This document shows, piece by piece, positions 1 to 6,398 of a stretch of DNA of 11,989 nucleotides. The stretch is from an uncultured Bacteroidia bacterium. GTDB lineage: Bacteria > Bacteroidota > Bacteroidia > Bacteroidales > UBA932. Numbering within the stretch: the first letter of the stretch is position 1; every line of letters begins with the position of its first letter. The stretch spans positions 1-11,989 of the forward strand of contig CACXHM010000049.1 in NCBI GenBank assembly GCA_902767465.1, read 5' to 3'. The notes under the pieces were generated by a model. That model worked only from the letters and a program-made list of their open reading frames with translations, searched no databases and was not told the origin of the DNA. The position numbers and the translations under genes are program-made.

Positions 1-1224
1 CTGCCAGTCGAGCCACCAGAAATCCACTCCCTGCTTCTCCATAGGATGGATTACCGAATTGAAATAGGCATCGGCCCATTCCTGCTGATCTATGCGGAAA
101 GGCACGTAAACCGGATTCCCTTCAGCGTCCTTATAGTCTTTAGGACCATCGTAGTCGTTCGTACGGGACAGGTAGTCTTTAACAAAACGTCCGTAAGGCT
201 CTTCATAGGTCTGAATTCCTGATGCCGGATGAAGGTTGAGGGAGGTCTTCAGATTGCGGCGGTGAAGTTCTTCGAGCAGGTTTTCAGGAGAAGGGAAAAG
301 TTCCTTTTTCCATGTATATCCCGTCCATCCTGCACGCTCGCCAGATGGATCTTTGACGATTTTTTTGCTTAGGCCCCATGTCTCGTGCCAATCCATGTCG
401 ATGATGAATACGTCAGCGGGAATACTATACGAATCGAAATGGTCGGCGAGGTCAACGAGTTCTGCATCGGAATACAGCCAGTACCGGCACCACCAGTAAC
501 CGAGGGCATATTTGGGCGGCAACGGGATACGTCCCGCCACCTTGGTGAAATCTCCAAGCGCCTTTGTGTATTCGTGCCCGTAAGCGAAAATATACCAGTC
601 AATCCTGTCTCCTTCCGGTCTGGAATCCACCCAATATTTCCAGTCGCTGTCTGTAGGGACCAATACATGTCTTGTGGACTCATCAACGATTGCCCATCCA
701 TCGCGCGAAACCACCCCTTTGTCGTAAGGATCGTAGGTAATGCCTCCGTGGGGGAATACAGTCGTCGCATCAAAACGGTCCAGGGTGCGGCAGGTGCCAA
801 GCAGGTTGCCGGAATCGTCCGCTCCGGGCTGCCAGATTTTCTTGATGGTCGTGGCCCTTCCTTTCTTGTCCACAGGCCCGGTCATCTTAAAAGATACTTT
901 GAGATTGTTCTGATCGAATTTTCCGGGGCCCGTATAATTGAGGGTAAGAGCGGATGTGGTGATGGTGACACCTTTCCCGCTCCTGCGGGTTTTGTATTCG
1001 GGGACAGGGAGTTTACGGTTGACTATCCCGAGAGTCGCCCTGTCTTCAAAGACACCGTCCTCCGCCCATTCCATCCGGACGAGTTGAGGAGTGAGTATAG
1101 TAAAGCGGGCGTTTCCGCACACTACGACGGCTCCCTCATCGGCTTTCGGATAAAAAACTACCTGCGCCCTGCTCTGGAACTGTGCCAGGACGAGGATCCC
1201 AATAAAACAGATCAACTTTTTCAT
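1..1224 (-). CDS. Exported GH31 family alpha-glycosidase, N-terminal 408 residues (C-terminus beyond left edge)
   Basis: Reading the minus strand from ATG 1224-1222, the frame stays open to base 1. Residues 1-21 (MKKLICFIGILVLAQFQSRA) form a signal peptide, so the product is probably periplasmic or exported. Residues about 40-220 resemble the N-terminal beta-sandwich of glycoside hydrolase family 31. From about 228 (PLPPKYALGYWWCRYW) the (beta/alpha)8 barrel begins, with the segment VFIIDMDWHETWG. The visible end is GVDFWWLDWQ, where D406 sits at the usual GH31 nucleophile position (WxD). The acid/base residue and the distal domains are outside the window. GH31 enzymes are retaining alpha-glucosidases, alpha-xylosidases or relatives; the exact substrate cannot be told from this part. 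It diverges from pepP with 41 bp between the start codons. No transporter or regulator of a polysaccharide locus is visible on this side. Confidence 0.93.
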   Translation of the reverse strand, partial: MKKLICFIGILVLAQFQSRAQVVFYPKADEGAVVVCGNARFTILTPQLVRMEWAEDGVFEDRATLGIVNRKLPVPEYKTRRSGKGVTITTSALTLNYTGPGKFDQNNLKVSFKMTGPVDKKGRATTIKKIWQPGADDSGNLLGTCRTLDRFDATTVFPHGGITYDPYDKGVVSRDGWAIVDESTRHVLVPTDSDWKYWVDSRPEGDRIDWYIFAYGHEYTKALGDFTKVAGRIPLPPKYALGYWWCRYWLYSDAELVDLADHFDSYSIPADVFIIDMDWHETWGLSKKIVKDPSGERAGWTGYTWKKELFPSPENLLEELHRRNLKTSLNLHPASGIQTYEEPYGRFVKDYLSRTNDYDGPKDYKDAEGNPVYVPFRIDQQEWADAYFNSVIHPMEKQGVDFWWLDWQ

Positions 1225-1231
1225 ATAAAAA

Positions 1232-1239
1232 CAAATATA
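1232..1239 (-). promoter_or_regulatory. Predicted -7 promoter element for the GH31 gene
   Basis: The minus strand reads TATATTTG, an exact match to the Bacteroidota -7 consensus TAnnTTTG, ending 7 nt before the GH31 start codon. No TTTG is seen about 19 nt further upstream. The expected transcript would have almost no 5' leader. Confidence 0.55.
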
Positions 1240-1251
1240 CGAACTTTTCCT

Positions 1252-1259
1252 TATCTTTG
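1252..1259 (+). promoter_or_regulatory. Predicted -7 promoter element for pepP
   Basis: TATCTTTG matches TAnnTTTG and lies 6 nt before ATG 1266, so transcription would begin at or within a few bases of the start codon (leaderless or nearly so). No -33 TTTG is visible. It is only 12 bp from the opposing -7 element of the GH31 gene, so the two promoters overlap. Confidence 0.55.
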
Positions 1260-1265
1260 TGCTAT

Positions 1266-2648
1266 ATGTTCAGTAAAGAAACCTATTCATCCCGGCGTGA
1301 AAAGCTTCGCTCTCTTTTGAAAAGCGAAGAGGGTATTGCCGTTTTCATCGGCAATGTCGAGGCTCCTGCCCAATACAAAGACAATTGCTATAAATTCCGC
1401 CAGGACAGCACCTGGCTCTATTATTTCGGGATCGACAAACCTGGATTCGCCGCAATTCTCGATCTGGACTCCGGTGCGGAGACCATTTATGCCGACGATG
1501 TCAGCATCGATGACATCATCTGGATGGGCCCCCAACCTTCGGTGGCAGAACAGGCCTCCCTCGTGGGTGTGTCACATAGCGCTCCCTACTCGAAACTCGA
1601 TTGGGCCGTATCCCAGGCCATTATCCAGGGACGTCCCATCCACACGATACCACCATCCAGATATTATAATACCCTTAAATTGCAAAGCCTCGGAATTGAT
1701 AAACCGTCCGAAGCTCTGATACGCGCCATCATCAGCATGCGGCTGGTAAAGGCCCCGGAGGAAATCGTGGAACTGGATGCTGCCGGGGTTCTCGGGCAGA
1801 AGATGCACACCGTTGCCCGCAAGGGCATCCGCATCGGCCGCATTGAGCAGGAGATTGTGGGAGAGATGGAAGGCGTTACCCTGTCGGAAGGATGGGGAGT
1901 AAGCTTTGCCACCATCCTCACACAGCACGGCGAAGTGTTCCATAATCATGGACATTCCGCTAAAATTGAACCTGGTCGGTTAATGGTAATCGATGCCGGA
2001 GCGGAAAGTAATTCGCATTACGCTTCGGACTTCACGCGCACCTATCCTACCGGTGGCCATTATACTCCAAAACAAAGGGACATCTACCAGATAGTGTATG
2101 ACTGCCACGAGCTGGCATTTTCCATGATACGGCCTGGCGTTGCCTACAGGGACGTTCATCTTGCCGCCTCCCGCCTGATGCTTGACCGCCTTTCGCAGTT
2201 GGGCCTGGTAAAAGGAGATCTCGAGGAGATGGTCGCGAGCGGGGTGGCGGGACTTTTCATGCCCCATGGGTTAGGCCACAATATGGGTCTGGATGTGCAT
2301 GACATGGAGGACCTGGGCGAAGATTTGGTAGGGTATGATCCGGATCAGACCCGTGCGAAGCAGCTGGGCCTTGGGTCTCTCCGCATGGCACGCCGGCTGG
2401 TCCCGGGTAACGTGATTACGGATGAACCGGGAATTTATTTCATTCCGGATCTGATTGAAATGTGGAAAAAAGAGGGACGTCCGTTCGTGAATTACGCTGC
2501 CCTGCGCGAAGGATATTATGATTTTGGCGGCATCCGTATAGAAGACGACGTGCTTGTAACTTCGGACGGCGCACGCAGGCTTGGCGGAACCCGTTTGCCG
2601 GCATCTCCTGATGAAGTTGAGGCAGCAATGGCCGCAGACAGAGGTTGA
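1266..2648 (+). CDS. pepP: Xaa-Pro aminopeptidase, metallopeptidase family M24B
   Basis: This 460-residue protein should remove an N-terminal residue preceding proline from peptides in the cytoplasm, using two divalent metal ions. Residues about 1-140 fit the aminopeptidase P N-terminal domain (creatinase-like). Residues about 165-440 fit the M24 pita-bread domain. The five expected metal ligands are visible: D243 (VIDAGAE), D255 (ASDFTRTYP), H338 (GLGHNMGLDVHD), E387 (ITDEPGIYF) and E426 (GGIRIEDD). The length suits the PepP group. There is no signal peptide. I chose ATG 1266; an in-frame TTG at 1257 lies inside the -7 box and is unlikely to be the start. The gene is followed by fabG after a 47-bp gap on the same strand. 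Confidence 0.95.
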   Translation: MFSKETYSSRREKLRSLLKSEEGIAVFIGNVEAPAQYKDNCYKFRQDSTWLYYFGIDKPGFAAILDLDSGAETIYADDVSIDDIIWMGPQPSVAEQASLVGVSHSAPYSKLDWAVSQAIIQGRPIHTIPPSRYYNTLKLQSLGIDKPSEALIRAIISMRLVKAPEEIVELDAAGVLGQKMHTVARKGIRIGRIEQEIVGEMEGVTLSEGWGVSFATILTQHGEVFHNHGHSAKIEPGRLMVIDAGAESNSHYASDFTRTYPTGGHYTPKQRDIYQIVYDCHELAFSMIRPGVAYRDVHLAASRLMLDRLSQLGLVKGDLEEMVASGVAGLFMPHGLGHNMGLDVHDMEDLGEDLVGYDPDQTRAKQLGLGSLRMARRLVPGNVITDEPGIYFIPDLIEMWKKEGRPFVNYAALREGYYDFGGIRIEDDVLVTSDGARRLGGTRLPASPDEVEAAMAADRG

Positions 2649-2695
2649 CCCGGTTTTTAGAAAAAGAGAAATTTGACAAATATCATTATAGAACT

Positions 2696-3433
2696 ATGGG
2701 ACTTTTAGATGGAAAAGTCGCCCTCATTACGGGCGCATCCAGGGGGATAGGCAAGGCTATCGCCCTCAAGTATGCGGCAGAAGGTGCCGATGTTGCTTTT
2801 ACCGATCTTGTCGTTAATCAGGATACTGTGAGCGAGATTGCAGCCCTTGGCCATAAGGTGAAAGCCTATGAAAGCAATGCCGCTGACTTCGAACAGACAC
2901 AAAAGATTGTGGAACAGGTACTTGCCGATTTCGGAAAGATAGACATTCTTGTGAACAACGCCGGCATTACCAAGGACGGTCTTGTAATGCGCATGACAGA
3001 GCAGCAGTGGGATGCGGTTATCGCCGTCAATATGAAATCTGCTTTCAATTATATGCATGCGGTAGTTCCTGCAATGGCCCGCGCAAAGAGCGGCAGCATC
3101 ATCAACATGGCGTCAATTGCCGGTCAGATGGGTAATCCGGGCCAGGTAAACTACGCGGCTACCAAGGCAGGCCTCATCGCTATGGCAAAGAGCGTTGCCA
3201 AGGAAATGGGATCCCGCGGCATCCGCGCCAATTCCATCGCTCCCGGATTCATTGTTTCCGATATGACAAACGCCCTTCCCGAGAGTGTCCGCGAAGAATA
3301 CCTGAAACAGATTCCGCTGCGCCGCGGGGGTACTCCGGAGGATATTGCAAACGCTGCACTTTTCCTCGCCAGCGACTTGTCTTCCTATATCACGGGGCAG
3401 GTGATTCCTGTTAACGGAGGTCTCTACTGCTAG
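2696..3433 (+). CDS. fabG: 3-oxoacyl-[acyl-carrier-protein] reductase
   Basis: This 245-residue short-chain dehydrogenase carries out the NADPH-dependent reduction of 3-oxoacyl-ACP in fatty-acid elongation. Visible motifs are the cofactor loop TGASRGIG (12-19), NNAG (87-90), N112, and the catalytic triad S140, Y153, K157 in the segments SIINMAS and VNYAATKAG. The C-terminus VNGGLYC resembles the VNGGMYM ending typical of FabG and helps separate it from other SDR enzymes. The start is ATG 2696 (MGLLDGKVALITG). A longer in-frame reading upstream overlaps the pepP stop and adds nothing conserved. It may be co-transcribed with pepP, since no good promoter is seen in the 47-bp gap (TATCATTA at 2681-2688 is a poor match). 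It ends at a strong hairpin terminator. Confidence 0.95.
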   Translation: MGLLDGKVALITGASRGIGKAIALKYAAEGADVAFTDLVVNQDTVSEIAALGHKVKAYESNAADFEQTQKIVEQVLADFGKIDILVNNAGITKDGLVMRMTEQQWDAVIAVNMKSAFNYMHAVVPAMARAKSGSIINMASIAGQMGNPGQVNYAATKAGLIAMAKSVAKEMGSRGIRANSIAPGFIVSDMTNALPESVREEYLKQIPLRRGGTPEDIANAALFLASDLSSYITGQVIPVNGGLYC

Positions 3434-3457
3434 AGGCTTACAGATCCTTTTTTCCTG

Positions 3458-3510
3458 ATGCGCCGTTCGTTCCTGCATTTGGAACGTCTGGCGCATTTGT
3501 TTTATGCTTT
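3458..3510 (+). terminator. Rho-independent terminator after fabG
   Basis: An outer stem ATGCGCC (3458-3464) pairs with GGCGCAT (3490-3496), and an inner stem CGTTCC (3468-3473) pairs with GGAACG (3481-3486). The loop is 7 nt and a symmetrical 3-nt internal bulge separates the stems. T-rich sequence follows (TTGTTTTATGCTTTTTC). It lies 25 nt after the fabG stop and should separate fabG from the repeat array. Confidence 0.75.
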
Positions 3511-3538
3511 TTCAGTCCCGGTATCTCGGCCCTGCCTC

Positions 3539-3589
3539 ATGAAAACCTCCGGGAAATCCTTGGAACAGTCCGGATCTTGCCGGCCCTCG
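3539..3589 (+). repeat. Probable decayed copy of the 52-bp repeat unit
   Basis: AAAACCTCCGG at 3542-3552 is identical to 3788-3798 in the spacer after array unit 4. The bases after it (TCCTTGG and beyond) look like a degraded unit without intact arms. It directly precedes the first clear unit. Confidence 0.4.
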
Positions 3590-3938
3590 GTACCTTCCTT
3601 GAAAAAGGCTGAAATCCTGGAAGGTCCCCAAGAACCCCCCCGGACCTTCCTTGAAAAGGGCCGAAAACCTGGAAGGTCCCCCGGAAAACCCCCGGACCTT
3701 CCTTGAAAAGGGCCAAAATCCTGGAAGGTCCCCCGGAAACCCCCGGACCTTCCTTAAAAAAGGCCAAAAACCTGGAAGGTTCCCCGGAAAACCTCCGGAC
3801 CTTCCTTGAAAAGGACCGAAAACCTGGAAGGTCCCCAAGAAAACCCCCGGACCTTCCTTGAAAAGGGCTGAAACCCTGGAAGGTCCCCCGGAAAACCCCC
3901 GAACCTTCCTTAAAAAACCCCGAAAATAAGGAAGGTCC
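3590..3938 (+). repeat. Tandem array of seven REP-like palindromic units, 52-bp period
   Basis: Each unit has a left arm GGACCTTCC, a loop of exactly 20 nt with consensus TTGAAAAGGGCCGAAAACCT, and a right arm GGAAGGTCC. Left arms begin at 3590, 3642, 3694, 3745, 3797, 3849 and 3901; right arms begin at 3619, 3671, 3723, 3774, 3826, 3878 and 3930. The period is 52 bp, once 51. Spacers between units are 13-14 nt, mostly CCCGGAAAACCCCC. The 7-bp core ACCTTCC/GGAAGGT is intact in all seven; changes fall in the outer two arm bases and in the loop. The array sits between the fabG terminator and a RAYT transposase gene. The minus strand has no stop codon within the unit in any frame, so a long apparent reading frame there is an artefact. 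Confidence 0.9.
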
Positions 3939-4090
3939 ACCACATGAAGAGAGGATACTTAAGTCGTAGGAGGTAGGGAGAAAGGCGGTAAATAATAGGG
4001 AGAAACATTAAGAAACATTAAAAAAAGCTGTTTTTTGCCTCAAAAATTTGGAACTTTCCATCGGCTTTGCCACTTTTCGAGAAAAAAGCT
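3939..4090. other. A/G-rich non-coding stretch between repeat array and transposase
   Basis: No gene is seen here. It holds a direct duplication of AGAAACATTA (4001-4010 and 4011-4020) and a weak A6-GCTG-T6 hairpin (4021-4036). AAAATTTG at 4043-4050 differs from TAnnTTTG by one base and could be a weak promoter element for the transposase gene. Otherwise nothing is recognisable. Confidence 0.5.
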
Positions 4091-4963
4091 ATGAAACACT
4101 TCTACCATTATTGCAGTAAAGGTCTCGAGCGAGATACTTTGTTTGCCGGGGACCTTGAATTTGTGGCAGGGATGAACAGAATTGCAGTGTGTTATCTGTT
4201 GAATCTCCTTGCGGGAACGCCGGTCAGGATATTGGCTTTCTGCCTTATGAGCAACCACTTCCATTTTATCCTGTATGGCGATGAAATATCCTGCGACGCT
4301 TTCGTCGCCCGCTACAAAAAACTGACATCCATGTGGTTGGTCCGTCATCGCGGAAGGAATCTTTCTGAAAAAATGGAAATAGGTCACTGGCCGGTTGCTG
4401 CCGACAAACTTGCCGAAAAAATCATATATGTTTTGCGCAACCCGGTAGCTGCTGGGTTCAAACTTGTGCCTTCTGCATATCGGTGGTCTTCAGCATCCCT
4501 TTTGTTCTGCAATGCCGGCACTCCGATATGGGGCTCCGTCAGCGCTGGCCGCCTGTCGGTATCGAAAAGACGGGTTAAGGGCTACACCCGCGTAAGGATT
4601 CCGGACGAATGGGTCATGATGCCGGACGGCATGATTTGGCCGGGGAATTATATAGATTCCGAACTGGCGGAAAAACAGTTCCAGTCTCTTGGCAGCTATA
4701 TGTACATGCTGAATAATGCTAATATTGACAGAGATTGCGAAAAGGAAATGATGGGAGGCAGCATGGTTCTGCCGGATGGAGACGTGAAATTGCGGGCCCG
4801 GGAGATAATAAAGAAATTGTTCGGAAAAGACAAGATTGAAACATGTACGCCGGCAGAACGGGTAGGCACCGCGTCGATTCTTAGAAAGGAGATGGGATGC
4901 AGTCACAAGCAGCTGGCGCGTGTCCTGCATTTGAGGATGGAGGACCTGAAACTTGTCGTTTGA
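4091..4963 (+). CDS. REP-associated tyrosine transposase (RAYT), Y1 HUH family
   Basis: This 290-residue protein has the marks of a Y1 (IS200-like) single-strand DNA transposase of the RAYT branch. The segment GTPVRILAFCLMSNHFHFIL holds the HUH metal motif H56-x-H58. The RAYT signature follows as YVLRNPVAAGFKL and SAYRWSSA, with Y113 at the position of the catalytic tyrosine. Residues about 235-282 form a C-terminal helical region with a probable helix-turn-helix (GCSHKQLARVLHL), seen in longer RAYTs. These enzymes nick single-stranded DNA at palindromic REP elements and are usually single-copy, domesticated genes rather than active insertion sequences. The neighbouring palindrome array and the copy downstream fit this. 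I chose ATG 4091; an in-frame TTG at 4067 is less likely. It ends 4 nt before the comF ATG. The reading frame is intact. Confidence 0.88.
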   Translation: MKHFYHYCSKGLERDTLFAGDLEFVAGMNRIAVCYLLNLLAGTPVRILAFCLMSNHFHFILYGDEISCDAFVARYKKLTSMWLVRHRGRNLSEKMEIGHWPVAADKLAEKIIYVLRNPVAAGFKLVPSAYRWSSASLLFCNAGTPIWGSVSAGRLSVSKRRVKGYTRVRIPDEWVMMPDGMIWPGNYIDSELAEKQFQSLGSYMYMLNNANIDRDCEKEMMGGSMVLPDGDVKLRAREIIKKLFGKDKIETCTPAERVGTASILRKEMGCSHKQLARVLHLRMEDLKLVV

Positions 4964-4967
4964 TGCC

Positions 4968-5873
4968 ATGTTGCTAAGGATTGATAGGTCCCCTCAAGAC
5001 AGTGTGGACCTTCCAGGAAAAAGCCCGATAATAAGGAAGGTCTCGTCTGCGACATCGTCCGTTGAACAGGTATCGGCGAAAGCTGCTGTTTTCAAGTCGG
5101 TCGCTGACCTTCTGATGCCGCGGGTGTGCCTTGTGTGCGGGGCGATGCTGGGCGACGGGGAAGAAGGTAACTGCGGAGCGGAACGATTCCTTTGCAGGCG
5201 TTGTACCTCGGATATCCCCTTCACCCGTTTCTGGAAACTTCGCGACAATCCAATGTCCCGGTCATTCAACGACTTGATACAAAAAGGAATGGGAGAAGAT
5301 GTCCGGTATGTCCCATACGGTTATGCCGCCGCTCTGTATTTCTATAAAGATGGGTTTCGTGAAATCAGCAAGGCCCTGAAATACCGGCGACACTTTGCTG
5401 CGGGAAGGCTCTTTTCGGCAATGCTAGGGGATAAGTTGTTGGAATCGCCTCTGTTTCGGGATGTTGACCTTGTAGTGCCAGTCCCGCTTCACTGGACAAG
5501 AAAACTGCGAAGAGGATATAATCAGGCAGAGGTGATTGCAAAAGAGGTTGCTAAAAGGCTAAAAGCTCCTTTTTGTGCCGGATATGTAAAACGATCCCGC
5601 ATTACACACTCTCAAACAAAACTCGGATCGGAAGAACGTGCGCACAATGTTACGGATGCTTTCAGCTTGACGGCTAAAGGTCGGGCTATTCTTCGGGGAC
5701 CGTGTACTCCAAAGCATATACTGATTTGCGATGATGTGTTTACCACGGGGGCCACTGCTGCGGCATGCGCTTTGGCTTTCATTAATGTTCCGGCATGGCA
5801 GGCAGCGCTTATTCATGCCGGCCATTCAGTCAGACGTATTTCTGTTGCCACTTTAGCTGCTGTCGAGCGTTGA
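4968..5873 (+). CDS. comF: ComF family protein (phosphoribosyltransferase-like) with unusual N-terminal extension
   Basis: ComF proteins are cytoplasmic and needed for natural transformation in several bacteria. Here 301 residues are read from ATG 4968. A four-cysteine zinc-binding site (C54-x2-C57 in CLVCG and C76-x2-C79 in CRRC) is followed by a type I phosphoribosyltransferase domain containing VPVPLHWTRKLRRGYNQA and the PRPP-binding loop DDVFTTGAT (255-263). The conserved family start corresponds to FKSVADLLMPRVCLVCG, residues 42-58, so about 40 residues precede it. That extension contains a REP-like palindrome (5006-5043) translated as residues 13-25. No start codon lies between the palindrome and the conserved region; the only later one, ATG 5115, would remove conserved sequence. 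Other in-frame candidates are TTG 4953, TTG 4971 and GTG 5004. The gene is probably co-transcribed with the transposase gene. Confidence 0.85.
   Translation: MLLRIDRSPQDSVDLPGKSPIIRKVSSATSSVEQVSAKAAVFKSVADLLMPRVCLVCGAMLGDGEEGNCGAERFLCRRCTSDIPFTRFWKLRDNPMSRSFNDLIQKGMGEDVRYVPYGYAAALYFYKDGFREISKALKYRRHFAAGRLFSAMLGDKLLESPLFRDVDLVVPVPLHWTRKLRRGYNQAEVIAKEVAKRLKAPFCAGYVKRSRITHSQTKLGSEERAHNVTDAFSLTAKGRAILRGPCTPKHILICDDVFTTGATAAACALAFINVPAWQAALIHAGHSVRRISVATLAAVER
5006..5043 (+). repeat. Solo REP-like palindrome inside the 5' end of comF
   Basis: Left arm GGACCTTCC (5006-5014), a loop of exactly 20 nt (AGGAAAAAGCCCGATAATAA) and right arm GGAAGGTCT (5035-5043) reproduce the array geometry in the same orientation. 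The 7-bp core ACCTTCC/GGAAGGT is intact and the outermost pair is a G-T wobble. The loop is closest to the last array unit, matching about 15 of 20 bases and sharing the AATAA end. With the array it brackets the transposase gene. Confidence 0.85.
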
Positions 5874-5874
5874 A

Positions 5875-5905
5875 TTTGATGCAAAATACAAAAATGTTAA
5901 CTTTG
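5875..5905 (+). promoter_or_regulatory. Bacteroidota-type promoter for the DUF456 gene
   Basis: TTTG at 5875-5878, a 19-nt spacer and TAACTTTG at 5898-5905 match the TTTG/TAnnTTTG promoter exactly. ATG 5913 is 7 nt after the -7 box, so the mRNA leader would be only a few bases. Confidence 0.7.
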
Positions 5906-5912
5906 CAGAACT

Positions 5913-6398
5913 ATGACAGCACTCGAAGTTTTTGCAATCATTTGCGCCGTTCTTGGCGTTGTGGGAAGTATCGTTCCGGGGCTTCCCGGTCCGCCGCTCA
6001 GCTGGGCCGGATTGTTGCTTGTATATTTTGCCGGAAACAGAGGGGATTGCGAACCGATATCCTCCTCCTTTCTTCTGATATGGCTTGGCATTACCACTGC
6101 GGTCACGGTTCTCGACTACTTTATTCCCGGGTGGTTTGCCAAATATACCGGCGGACACAAAGAAGCATCCTGGGGCGCAATTATCGGTCTCTTTGCCGGC
6201 ATCTTCCTCGCGCCGGTAGGAATGCTTGCCGGGGCGTTGATCGGAGCTTTTATAGGTGAGTTCGTTTTTGCCGGTCAAGGGACGGTAGAATCCGTGAAAG
6301 CCGCACTTGGTGCATTCTTGGGCTTTATTTTAAGCACCGGAGTCAAATTGATCGCCTCCGGTGTAATGCTCTTCTATATTTTCAAAGCGGTTATTTAA
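5913..6398 (+). CDS. DUF456 family small integral membrane protein
   Basis: This 161-residue, strongly hydrophobic, glycine-rich protein has about four membrane segments: roughly residues 4-40, 52-72, 84-112 and 126-158. The pattern GxVGSIVPGLPGPPLSWAG near the N-terminus and the repeated G/A-rich segments AIIGLFAGIFLAPVGMLAGAL are typical of DUF456. The function of the family is unknown; the protein is expected in the inner membrane. It has its own promoter just upstream and starts at ATG 5913 without a Shine-Dalgarno sequence. Its stop codon overlaps the convergent manC gene: the last 8 bp are shared (TTATTTAA, 6391-6398). Confidence 0.88.
   Translation: MTALEVFAIICAVLGVVGSIVPGLPGPPLSWAGLLLVYFAGNRGDCEPISSSFLLIWLGITTAVTVLDYFIPGWFAKYTGGHKEASWGAIIGLFAGIFLAPVGMLAGALIGAFIGEFVFAGQGTVESVKAALGAFLGFILSTGVKLIASGVMLFYIFKAVI

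Noticed and set aside
385..1320. 311-codon open frame on the plus strand opposite the GH31 gene
   Set aside because: It is the shadow of the GH31 coding strand, whose translation shows a signal peptide and family motifs. The plus-strand translation resembles nothing and overlaps the pepP start.
3590..3938. CRISPR array
   Set aside because: The repeats are head-to-tail with conserved spacers of 13-14 nt rather than unique spacers of about 30 nt, and no cas genes are present.
3512..3943. 143-codon open frame on the minus strand through the repeat array
   Set aside because: The 52-bp unit contains no stop codon in any minus-strand frame, so openness is automatic. The translation is a low-complexity product whose frame shifts at each unit, with no recognisable domain.
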